Positions 19,707-26,886 of a DNA stretch of 64,000 nucleotides are shown here, piece by piece. Within the stretch, counting starts at the first letter, position 1; each line of letters begins with the position of its first letter. Below the pieces are notes generated by a model, which did not search any database, was not told the origin of the DNA, and saw nothing but the letters and a program-made list of their open reading frames with translations. This stretch comes from Bradyrhizobium sp. Tv2a-2 (GTDB taxonomy: Bacteria > Pseudomonadota > Alphaproteobacteria > Rhizobiales > Xanthobacteraceae), in contig NZ_AXAI01000002.1 in NCBI RefSeq assembly GCF_000472425.1, positions 249,265-313,264 on the forward strand, given 5' to 3'. The position numbers and the translations under genes were made by a program.

Positions 19707-19940
19707 ATGGGACTTGCGCAATACGCCGTCACGGCCGTTGGCAATCATTGGACTGTGCTCCACGACGGGGACGCGAAGAGCGAATACGAGACCAAGGAAG
19801 CCGCATTCGAATCCGCTGCAGCCGCCGCGTCGCTCGCGATCCGTCAGGGACACGAGGTGCATCTCAGTGTGCCAGGCAATGCGCAAGACGGGGCGGGGCG
19901 ACGCGCGGGAGCGACGGCTCGAGTGGAATCGGGGGACTGA
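19707..19940 (+). CDS. Small DUF2188-like protein, probable stress gene
   Basis: A 77-residue soluble protein starting at ATG 19707 with AAGAGAGG upstream. The pattern NHWTVLHDGDAKSEYETKEAAFESAAAAASLAIRQGHEVHLSVPG resembles DUF2188: an aromatic strand, a central alanine-rich helix and a C-terminal strand. It lies directly behind a perfect EcfG promoter, so induction by general stress is likely. Function is unknown. Confidence 0.65.
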   Translation: MGLAQYAVTAVGNHWTVLHDGDAKSEYETKEAAFESAAAAASLAIRQGHEVHLSVPGNAQDGAGRRAGATARVESGD

Positions 19941-20053
19941 CCGGTCGCGCACGTATGCGCGCGCGGCGCTGTCCCTACCATTCCGCTCGACGAGCAGAAC
20001 AAGCCTGCGGCAGGACGCTGATTTCGTGGTGATCTCCTCCCGCGGAGAGCGAG

Positions 20054-20272
20054 ATGTCCCTTTATCATTTTGATCTGGCGAACACCAAAACCATCGAGGA
20101 CAAGGGGACCTTCGAGCTGGACGACGACATCGAGGCGCTGGATCTGGCAGACTTGATCGCACGCCGAATTCTCCGGCAACGTCCAGAGCGGAAGAACCGG
20201 CACTATTTCATTATTGTCACCGACGAAGCGGGCGAGGAGATTGTTCGCGTTCCGCTCGAGATCATTCACTGA
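20054..20272 (+). CDS. Small DUF6894-like protein
   Basis: A 72-residue acidic protein with GAGAGCGAG upstream of its ATG. It begins MSLYHFDLANTKTIEDKGTFELDDD, and the YHFDL opening followed by an acidic stretch and IARRI is typical of DUF6894, a family common in rhizobia. It precedes another small gene by ten bases and may share its transcript. Function is unknown; it probably belongs to the stress gene cluster. Confidence 0.7.
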   Translation: MSLYHFDLANTKTIEDKGTFELDDDIEALDLADLIARRILRQRPERKNRHYFIIVTDEAGEEIVRVPLEIIH

Positions 20273-20282
20273 AAGGAAAGCG

Positions 20283-20489
20283 ATGGCACACTCTCAGCAG
20301 GGTATTGTCCGCGACCGCCAAGGTCAGGAGCAGCCGGCCGACAAGGAGCGCGCGCAACGAGTTCATAAGGTCGACCCGAACAAATCAGTGTCGCGCGAGG
20401 CCACGCGCGATCCACGATTGAACGACGCTGAGAAAACGCCCGGCTCCGGCATGACGCCAGACGACAAGGGCGAGCCGCCAACCGGTTGA
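20283..20489 (+). CDS. Small charged hydrophilic protein
   Basis: The ATG at 20283 follows GAAAGGAAAG; 68 residues, all hydrophilic (MAHSQQGIVRDRQGQEQPADKE...). The sequence is rich in Asp, Lys, Gln, Pro and Gly and likely unstructured. It follows the DUF6894-like gene by ten bases. No family recognised; a desiccation- or stress-related role is a guess from composition and context. Confidence 0.6.
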   Translation: MAHSQQGIVRDRQGQEQPADKERAQRVHKVDPNKSVSREATRDPRLNDAEKTPGSGMTPDDKGEPPTG

Positions 20490-20575
20490 AAAAGTCGTGT
20501 TTCGACCTGTACGGTTGTACGCGATCGTACGCTCCTGCGCGGATGCTTCCCGACGGCCTCGGTCATGCCGGCTGC

Positions 20576-20601
20576 GGAACCCGCAGCGACACCGCGCCGT
20601 T
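20576..20601 (+). promoter_or_regulatory. EcfG promoter of the PRC-barrel gene
   Basis: GGAAC (20576-20580) and CGTT (20598-20601) are separated by 17 bases, a perfect EcfG consensus. The -10 box is 32 bases upstream of the ATG at 20634, almost the same distance as at the 19707 gene, which supports both calls. Confidence 0.75.
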
Positions 20602-20633
20602 GGATCGCATGCACATCTCAAAGGGAGATTGGA

Positions 20634-20996
20634 ATGGCCACCGACGCGAGAGAAACCGGCAACCTGATTGGAAGTGATAAGGTCGAAGGCACCGCTGTTT
20701 ACGGCGCAAATGAGAGCAAGATCGGTTCAATCGAACGGGTGATGATCGACAAGGTCAGCGGCAAAGTATCATATGCGGTGCTCGGCTTTGGCGGTTTCCT
20801 GGGCCTTGGCAATGATCACTACCCGTTGCCATGGCAGTCGCTCAAATACGACAAGCGTCTTGGCGGCTATGTCACCGGCATCACCGAACAGCAGCTGCGC
20901 GGGGCGCCGAGATACGGCGAGGACGCCGAGTGGAATTGGAGCGACGTTGCAGGCAATCGCGCGCTCAATGACTATTACGGCGTTCCCATCGTCTGA
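20634..20996 (+). CDS. PRC-barrel domain stress protein
   Basis: The start at 20634 has AAGGGAG upstream and gives 120 residues. The PRC-barrel fold is seen in NLIGSDKVEGTAVYGANESKIGSIERVMIDKVSGKVSYAVLG, followed by a YPLPWQSLKYDK segment, as in many rhizobial stress proteins. The C-terminus is acidic and aromatic. It has its own perfect EcfG promoter. PRC-barrel proteins bind other macromolecules, but the partner here is unknown. Confidence 0.85.
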   Translation: MATDARETGNLIGSDKVEGTAVYGANESKIGSIERVMIDKVSGKVSYAVLGFGGFLGLGNDHYPLPWQSLKYDKRLGGYVTGITEQQLRGAPRYGEDAEWNWSDVAGNRALNDYYGVPIV

Positions 20997-21011
20997 AGCA
21001 TTGCAAGGAAA

Positions 21012-21037
21012 GAGGCCACCCCGATCGGGGTGGCCTC
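21012..21037. terminator. Intrinsic terminator between convergent genes
   Basis: A perfect 11-base stem (GAGGCCACCCC and its complement) with a GATC loop. On the minus strand it is followed by TCTTTCC, so it best serves the leftward gene ending at 21069; it may also stop the rightward PRC-barrel transcript. Confidence 0.75.
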
Positions 21038-21068
21038 GAAACGCCTCAAGCTTCAAGCAGGGCGATGC

Positions 21069-21329
21069 TTACCAGTTTTCCCACCTGTCTCCTCGCCAGT
21101 AGCCACGGCCCTCATGCTCGCGGAACACATAGTGCTCGCTGGGACCCGACCTCCAGTTGTCATCATGCACGATGACCCGCGCCTCCGGCGGATAACGATA
21201 GGCCTCATGCGTGTGCCAGCAGGTGTTGCCGCTGCAGACGATCGCTGCGGATGCACTCATGCTGGTGATGGCCACGAGGCCTGCACCGACTGCTGCGCTC
21301 GCAAGGGTCTTACCCAATGACGTCATCAT
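21069..21329 (-). CDS. Small secreted histidine- and tryptophan-rich protein
   Basis: The ATG at 21329 (or 21326) follows AAGAGGAGG; 86 residues. A signal peptide (TLASAAVGAGLVAITSMSASA) is followed by a short mature part with two cysteines (VCSGNTCWHTHEAY) and a C-terminal RGYWRGDRWENW. The layout resembles small YXWXXG/GYxR-type periplasmic proteins of rhizobia. An EcfG-like promoter precedes it, so stress induction is likely. Function is unknown. Confidence 0.7.
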   Translation of the reverse strand: MMTSLGKTLASAAVGAGLVAITSMSASAAIVCSGNTCWHTHEAYRYPPEARVIVHDDNWRSGPSEHYVFREHEGRGYWRGDRWENW

Positions 21330-21360
21330 GTCCTCCTCTTGATGTCATTGCCCGCCTGCC

Positions 21361-21386
21361 AACAGCGTAGAGGGTGGATTCGTTCC
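21361..21386 (-). promoter_or_regulatory. EcfG-like promoter, one mismatch
   Basis: On the minus strand GGAAC (21386-21382) and TGTT (21364-21361) are 17 bases apart; TGTT differs from CGTT by one base. The box ends 31 bases before the ATG at 21329, the same distance as the two perfect sites nearby. Confidence 0.55.
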
Positions 21387-21504
21387 GGCAACCGAGAGGC
21401 ATTGACGGGTAAGGAACCGGCGGAACAAGCCGCGCATTTGCCCATACATTTTGAGCCCGCCCGTGACTTTCTCGGATCGCGTTGGCTGGCTGGCGGCACG
21501 GCAT

Positions 21505-21675
21505 TTACGCGGTGTGCCCCGGCTCAACGTCCTTCGGCGTCTTCTTCTCGCGTTGCGGCGTCATCTTTGCTGGATCCGGCGCGCCGGGAACGCCGCGCGG
21601 CCCAAACTGCCGGCGCTGGATGTCCTCTTCGGAGAAGGCCGGTTCGACGCCGTTTGGTTCGCGAGGTCTGGCCAT
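21505..21675 (-). CDS. 56-residue hydrophilic protein
   Basis: ATG at 21675 with AAAGGAGCATCTC upstream. The protein is short, polar and proline-rich (MARPREPNGVEPAFSEEDIQRRQF...), without signal or membrane segment. An EcfG-like promoter lies 38 bases upstream. No family recognised; the strong ribosome site and promoter support a real gene. Confidence 0.6.
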   Translation of the reverse strand: MARPREPNGVEPAFSEEDIQRRQFGPRGVPGAPDPAKMTPQREKKTPKDVEPGHTA

Positions 21676-21712
21676 GAGATGCTCCTTTGCAGTGTGAGAA
21701 TGCCCCTGGGGC

Positions 21713-21737
21713 AATGCCGCGGCTGAAGGCCTGTTCC
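21713..21737 (-). promoter_or_regulatory. EcfG-like promoter, one mismatch
   Basis: On the minus strand GGAAC (21737-21733) and CATT (21716-21713) are 16 bases apart; CATT differs from CGTT by one base. It precedes the 56-residue gene by 38 bases. Confidence 0.5.
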
Positions 21738-21933
21738 AGAGGGGCGCGGCGCGATTGCGGGTAAGCCGAACATTGCGGTATATCCGGCGGGACGCCGGCA
21801 TTACCGGATTAAGTTCTTGTGAGAATAGGCGAGCTTCCTTGAAACCGGGGTCGCAGACATCATTTGTGAATACAGGTTCCGGCCTGTCGCCGTCCGGGCG
21901 GCATGAGATTTGCGGGGCCACCAGACACTTACA

Positions 21934-22137
21934 ATGAGCACTTCGATCAAAAGTCACGGTCGGTTCTGGACCGAAGAGGACGACAATTTGCTGCGCACCA
22001 TGGCAGCGGCCGGCAAGAGCATCACGCTGATGACAGTGAAGCTCGGCCGCCCAATACGCACCATCAGGTCGCGCGCCCAGGAGTTGCATATTCCATTGCC
22101 CGGCGAGGACAAGACGACCAAGCGTTGGATGGGTTAG
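21934..22137 (+). CDS. Small SANT/Myb-like helix-turn-helix protein
   Basis: The ATG at 21934 gives 67 residues (MSTSIKSHGRFWTEEDDNLL...). WTEEDDNLLRTMAAAGKSITLMTVKLGRPIRTIRSRAQEL matches the three-helix Myb/SANT or GcrA-like DNA-binding pattern common in small rhizobial proteins. Target and role are unknown. It converges on the molybdoenzyme gene. Confidence 0.65.
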   Translation: MSTSIKSHGRFWTEEDDNLLRTMAAAGKSITLMTVKLGRPIRTIRSRAQELHIPLPGEDKTTKRWMG

Positions 22138-22140
22138 ACG

Positions 22141-22314
22141 TCCGGTGGCGACCCGTCATCCGGAGGAGCGCGAAGCGCGTCTCGAGGGATGCGGGTCTCG
22201 ACGGATGAACGGCTCACGCCGTAGCCCTGGGGCCGTCGCCCTTCGAAGCTCGCTTTCGCGAGCGCCTTCAGGGTGACGGTGACAATTTGGAGCTCTTCGC
22301 CCCGAGGGCCAGCT
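22141..22314. repeat. Intergenic palindromic repeat region
   Basis: Between two convergent genes lies a stretch with repeated short inverted words (GAGCGCGAAGCGCGTCTCGA; GAAGCTCGCTTTCGCGAGCG; CCTTCAGGGTGACGG). This has the look of the dispersed hairpin repeats frequent in Bradyrhizobium genomes, and may also stop both transcripts. The family assignment is from memory and not tested. Confidence 0.4.
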
Positions 22315-24627
22315 CTACTGATGGATCCGCTGCGAGATCGCATCGAGCGCCGCCGCTTCAGCGGCCGGCAGCCTCTCGAGCCGGACGGCGACATGTTTGT
22401 GATAGGGCGTGCCGGCGACCGGATCGCGATTCTCGCTGTCGGTCAGGACGTTCACGCGCGGCCCGTTGCTCAAGCGCTCGCCGTCCCTGGCCGGGTAGGA
22501 TTGGCCATAGCCATGGGGCAGCGCCAATTGGCCCTCGCGCATGCTGTCATCGGCCTTGGCGCGCGCGACGATGTGCCCGGCGCGCGATTTCACAACAATC
22601 CATTCGCCGTCAGCCGCGCCGAGCGATGCCAGGTCCCTGGCGTTGACCAGCAGCGCACCGTCGGGATCGTCGCGCCGCCAGGCTGGATCGCGGAAGATCT
22701 GGTTGGCATTGAACATCCGGCGCTGGCCGGCTGCGAGGATGAAGGGATAGTCCTTCGCGGGGCCTGCGGTCGCCGGATCGAGCCTGTTCAGCCAGTCCAG
22801 CATCTCGGGGATCGCGAGGTGGACCTTGCGGTCGGGATGGCTGATCAGCGACCAGACCTCGTCATAGGTATGGGTCGTGATGGCTGCGCCGCTGCGCCCT
22901 GCTACGAGCGCATCGAACAGTGCGTCCCCCAGTTCCTTGTCGGACACCTCGCTGCTCGCGCCAAGGGCGCGCCGCACAGCATCGGGCGCACGCTTGGCAC
23001 AGGCGAGTGCCGCGCCCCAGAGCGGTGCCGCCGCAGCCGTTCCTTTGGGCAGGCTTGCGCCTAGCGTGTGGTAGAGCACGAGCGCACCGAGCGGCGTCGC
23101 GGCGGGATTGGCCGCCATAAAGCCCCGGAATGCCGTGGCGAAGGCGGGACGCGAACGCACGGCGGCCTCGCGCAAGGGCGCCAGCACATTGTCGCCCGGC
23201 AACAGGCCGAGCGCACGGGCAAGGCGGCTGTAGATCTCGGGCTCGGGCAGGGTACCTTCGAGTGGCGGCACCACGCCGGGGCGGATGTGGAAATAATTGG
23301 TGGGGAATTCGAAGTTGAACAGCGTGAATTCGCACTTCTCATATTGCGAGGAGGCGGGCAGCACATAATGGGCAAGCCGCGCGGTTTCGGTCATGGCGAC
23401 GTCGACGACGACGCAAAGCTCCAGCGCCTGCAGCGCCCTTTCCACCTCAGCGGTGTTGGCCGCGGTGTTGGCGGGGTTGGAGCTGTCGATCCAGACGCAG
23501 CGGAGCCGATCGGGATGGTCGCCAAGCACCGCCTGCGCAAATAGGTTCGGCGGCAACAGGCCCCCAATCACCTCCGTGTCGGTGGGCGTAAATTTCTGGT
23601 TGGGTGAGTTGCCCCACAGCGGCTGCAGCCAGCTGTGCAGCTGGTTGGTGCCTTTGCGGCCGAAGCTGCCCGTCAGCATGATCAGGAGCTTTTCCAGATA
23701 GGAGTTGAGCGTCGAGTTGACGCCCTGCTGGATGCCGAGCTCGACGCGGACCGTCATCGCTTTGGCCGCAACGATCATGTCGGCGCAGCGCTCGATCTCA
23801 TCAAGCGGGATGTCGGCAGCCTGCGCCCATGCCTCAACCGGGATGCGGCGCAAGGCCGTCTCGACCTCGGCATATCCTTCGGTGTGCTGCATGAGAAAGT
23901 CATGGTCCAGCGCGTCGCGCTTGACGAGGGTGGCGAGAATAGCGCCGAGCAAGAATGCGTCCGCGCCTGGCCGCACGGCCAGGTGAAGGTCGGCCATCTC
24001 GGCGGTTTCGGTGCGCCGCGGATCGATCACGATCAGCTTGCGGTTCGGATCCTTGCGGATCTGGTTGAGCTGGTCGCGGGCATTGGGAAACCCGTGCGCG
24101 ACCCAGGGATTGGCGCCGATCACGAACAGCAGGTCGCAATGGTGGACGTCCTCGGCGGTGTGGCAGGTCTGGCTGCCGAACAGGTGGCCGTTGACCCAGA
24201 AATCGCCGGTCTTTTCCTGCGATAGCGCATTGAAGACATGGCGTGAGCCGAGCGCGCGCAGCACCGCATTGGCATAGGCGCCCCCGGCATGGTTGCCCTG
24301 GCCTCCGCCGCCATAGAGCGCGATGCTGTTTCCGCCATGATTTTCGACCACGGAGCGCAAGCGTGCGGCGATTTCGGCAATCGCGGTATCCCAGTCGATC
24401 GCCTCGAACGTGCCGTCGGCGCGGCGGCGCAGCGGCGTGGTCAGCCGGTCGCGGTGATGCGCGTAGAACGGGATCCGCGCGGCCTTGTTGCAGAGATAAC
24501 CTTGCGATTTCGGATTGTCGCGGTCGCCGCGCACCTTGGCAATGCGGCTGTCGTCGACAAGAACCTCGATGCCACAGTTGACGTAGCAGAGATTGCAAGC
24601 CGTCTTGTGCCACGCCTGTGCCGACAT
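22315..24627 (-). CDS. Molybdopterin-dependent oxidoreductase with 4Fe-4S cluster
   Basis: A 770-residue enzyme of the DMSO-reductase superfamily. The ATG at 24627 follows AGGGAG; an upstream extension of 33 codons is unlikely. The N-terminus has CNLCYVNC plus a later cysteine in GYLCNKA, the 4Fe-4S cluster site. Molybdopterin motifs follow, including LYGGGGQGNHAGG, LLFVIGANPWVAHG and IVIDPRRTETAEMADLHL. The C-terminal binding domain is present (LLVNARDLASLGAADGEWI). No signal peptide is seen, so it is cytoplasmic. It trails the oxalomesaconate hydratase gene by 122 bases on the same strand. A partner electron-transfer subunit is not visible, and the substrate is unknown. Confidence 0.85.
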   Translation of the reverse strand: MSAQAWHKTACNLCYVNCGIEVLVDDSRIAKVRGDRDNPKSQGYLCNKAARIPFYAHHRDRLTTPLRRRADGTFEAIDWDTAIAEIAARLRSVVENHGGNSIALYGGGGQGNHAGGAYANAVLRALGSRHVFNALSQEKTGDFWVNGHLFGSQTCHTAEDVHHCDLLFVIGANPWVAHGFPNARDQLNQIRKDPNRKLIVIDPRRTETAEMADLHLAVRPGADAFLLGAILATLVKRDALDHDFLMQHTEGYAEVETALRRIPVEAWAQAADIPLDEIERCADMIVAAKAMTVRVELGIQQGVNSTLNSYLEKLLIMLTGSFGRKGTNQLHSWLQPLWGNSPNQKFTPTDTEVIGGLLPPNLFAQAVLGDHPDRLRCVWIDSSNPANTAANTAEVERALQALELCVVVDVAMTETARLAHYVLPASSQYEKCEFTLFNFEFPTNYFHIRPGVVPPLEGTLPEPEIYSRLARALGLLPGDNVLAPLREAAVRSRPAFATAFRGFMAANPAATPLGALVLYHTLGASLPKGTAAAAPLWGAALACAKRAPDAVRRALGASSEVSDKELGDALFDALVAGRSGAAITTHTYDEVWSLISHPDRKVHLAIPEMLDWLNRLDPATAGPAKDYPFILAAGQRRMFNANQIFRDPAWRRDDPDGALLVNARDLASLGAADGEWIVVKSRAGHIVARAKADDSMREGQLALPHGYGQSYPARDGERLSNGPRVNVLTDSENRDPVAGTPYHKHVAVRLERLPAAEAAALDAISQRIHQ

Positions 24628-24749
24628 CGCAAATCTCCCTTCAGCTCGATCGTGGAACAAACAATTTACATGACGATCATCATAGAAACAAATGAAAAGT
24701 GCCGGCTCAGGAGCCGGCAAAATCAATATAAAGCGAGCTGTTGGTCAGA

Positions 24750-25922
24750 TTAATTGAACAACTCGGCTGGCAAACGGCCATAAACGCGTCTGGCGTTGCC
24801 TGCAAAGATTGCGCGCTTCTGCTCCGCGGTCAGCTGAGCGGAGCCATCGATATACCGCCGCGTGTCGTCATAGTTGAAGCCGGTCTCGGGATCGACGCCC
24901 CTGACAGCGCCGACCATCTCGGACGCAAACAGGATGTTCTCGGCAGGGATCACGCGGGTCAGTAGATCGATGCCCGCCTGGTGATAGACGCAGGTGTCGA
25001 AGAAAACGTTCTTCAGCATGCTCTCGGCGAGCGGCGGCCGCTTCTGGTCCTGGGCGATGCCGCGATAGCGGCCCCAATGATAGGGGATCGCGCCACCGCC
25101 ATGCGGGATGATGAACTTCAGGGTCGGAAAATCCCTGAACAGATCGGACATCAAAAATTGCACGAAGGCGGTGGTGTCGCCGTTGATGTAGTGGCTCGCC
25201 GTGGTGTGGAAGGCGCGGTTGGCGGCGAGGCTGACATGGATCATGGCGGGCACGTCGAGCTCGACCATCGCCTCATAAAGCGGATACCACCAGCGGTCGG
25301 TAAGCGGCGGATCGGTCCAGTAGCCGCCGCTCGGATCGGGGTTGAGGTTGCAGCCGACGAAGCCGAGCTCCCCGACGCAGCGCTTGAGCTCGGAGATGCA
25401 GTTCTTCGGCTCGACGCCGGGCGATTGCGGCAGTTGACAGACGCCGGCGAAATTCTTCGGGTAGAGCTGGGTGAGGCGGTAGATGAAGGTGTTGGACAGA
25501 AGCGACCAAGCCTCGCTGACCGAGGCATCTCCGATGTGGTGGCTCATGCCGGAGGCGCGGGGCGAGAACAGCGTCAGCGACGTGCCGCGCTCGCGCTGCA
25601 GCTTGAGCTGTGCGCTCTCGACCGAGGCGCGCAACTGGTCGTCGCTCACTTTGAGAGAATCCACGCTCGGCCGCTGCGCTGGGTCGTTGATGGCGGCGAT
25701 CTGGCGCTTGCGCCAGTCCAGCATCTCCCGAGGCTCGGTGGTGTAATGGCCGTGGCAATCGACGATCATGCCGCCGGTGCCAGCGGCGCGCGTCTTTCCT
25801 TCCATAGCCTCGATATTGGTCGCGGGCGGAATCGAGGCGGCGGCCGCCGCCTGCCAGAGCGGAACGTGCGGACCGCAGCAGGCACAGTGAGCCGGATGTG
25901 TCATTCCAGCATAATTGAGCAT
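24750..25922 (-). CDS. ligJ: 4-oxalomesaconate hydratase-like amidohydrolase with N-terminal extension
   Basis: A 390-residue amidohydrolase_2 family protein. The core begins MIVDCHGHYTTEPREMLDWRKRQIAAI (from residue 52), the LigJ-type start with the metal-binding DCHGH. Later come VPAMIHVS, FIIPHGGGAIPYHWGR and FDTCVYHQAG, with the conserved metal ligands. LigJ hydrates 4-oxalomesaconate in the protocatechuate 4,5-cleavage and gallate pathways. The first ATG has GGGAGG eight bases upstream, so the extra 51 residues, including HCACCGPH, are probably translated; typical LigJ proteins lack them. The aldolase gene of the next step lies 33 bases upstream, which supports the call. Confidence 0.78.
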   Translation of the reverse strand: MLNYAGMTHPAHCACCGPHVPLWQAAAAASIPPATNIEAMEGKTRAAGTGGMIVDCHGHYTTEPREMLDWRKRQIAAINDPAQRPSVDSLKVSDDQLRASVESAQLKLQRERGTSLTLFSPRASGMSHHIGDASVSEAWSLLSNTFIYRLTQLYPKNFAGVCQLPQSPGVEPKNCISELKRCVGELGFVGCNLNPDPSGGYWTDPPLTDRWWYPLYEAMVELDVPAMIHVSLAANRAFHTTASHYINGDTTAFVQFLMSDLFRDFPTLKFIIPHGGGAIPYHWGRYRGIAQDQKRPPLAESMLKNVFFDTCVYHQAGIDLLTRVIPAENILFASEMVGAVRGVDPETGFNYDDTRRYIDGSAQLTAEQKRAIFAGNARRVYGRLPAELFN

Positions 25923-25955
25923 GGTGAACCTCCCTCGCGGCAGCGATGCAGACGC

Positions 25956-26630
25956 TCAGCGCTCGATGGTGCAACCGAGTTTCGTGAGCGCCGCATCGAC
26001 CCAGGCGCGGTCGCTGTTGCCGGCCTTGATCGCGGCAAGCTGCTTGATCTCGGCCTGGTGCTTGGCTTCTGTGGCTTTCAGCACCTCCGCGGTGACATCG
26101 AACGGAACGCAGACAATGCCGTCGCCGTCGCCGACGATAAGGTCGCCCGGCGCAATCACCATGCCTTCAATCGCGATCGGCACGTTGATCTCGCCGGGGC
26201 CGTCCTTGTAGGGCCCGCGATGGGTGACGCCGGCCGCGAATACCGGGAAGTCGCCGGCATGGAGCGTGTCGTAGTCGCGGATCGCGCCATAGATGACGAT
26301 GCCTCCGAGGCGGCGGGCTGCGGCATGCGCCACCATCATTTCCCCGATCAGGGAATTGGTGAGATCGCCGCCGCCATCCACCACGATGATGTCGCCGGGC
26401 TCGGCCGTGTCGAGCGCCTTGTGCACCATGAGATTGTCGCCGGGGCGGGTCTTGACGGTGAAGGCGGCGCCGGCCAGCACGCCGCCGCGATGTATCGGCC
26501 GCAGCGCCGCACCGCCCGCGGTCATCCGTGACATGGAATCGCTGATGTTGGCGACCGGCAGTTCGCGGAAGCGCGCGATAGTTGCGTTATCCACCTTGCG
26601 TTCGCGTTTGCGGATCTGAAATCCAATCAC
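25956..26630 (-). CDS. RraA-type 4-carboxy-4-hydroxy-2-oxoadipate aldolase
   Basis: A 224-residue protein starting at GTG 26630 behind GAGGAGC. The RraA/HMG-aldolase fold shows ISDSM, GDNLMVHKALDTAEPGDIIVVDGGG and GGIVIYGAIRDYD, where the arginine and aspartate residues bind substrate and metal. Such enzymes cleave 4-carboxy-4-hydroxy-2-oxoadipate to pyruvate and oxaloacetate, the step directly after oxalomesaconate hydratase. The hydratase gene follows after 33 bases, so the assignment rests on both family and operon. RNase-E inhibitor (RraA proper) is less likely. Confidence 0.8.
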   Translation of the reverse strand: MIGFQIRKRERKVDNATIARFRELPVANISDSMSRMTAGGAALRPIHRGGVLAGAAFTVKTRPGDNLMVHKALDTAEPGDIIVVDGGGDLTNSLIGEMMVAHAAARRLGGIVIYGAIRDYDTLHAGDFPVFAAGVTHRGPYKDGPGEINVPIAIEGMVIAPGDLIVGDGDGIVCVPFDVTAEVLKATEAKHQAEIKQLAAIKAGNSDRAWVDAALTKLGCTIER

Positions 26631-26886
26631 GGCTTGCTCCTCGCTTTTCTTCTTCGATTGTCATGCCCCGCGCGAATTCGGCCGGCGAGGCGCGAGCCTC
26701 AGTCAACCCCAGCTCGGCAGGGAGATCAAGGCGATGGCTGCAAGGACAGTCGCGCGTTTGCACCGCCTTCTACAAACCCGATGCATGTGCAAGACGCGCC
26801 AATTAATTTCCCGCGCTCGGGTTGTCCGGCCCGTCTTTTTCAAGCAGATTGCACCCCGAAACGCGACAAATCCGAGGGCATGACAG

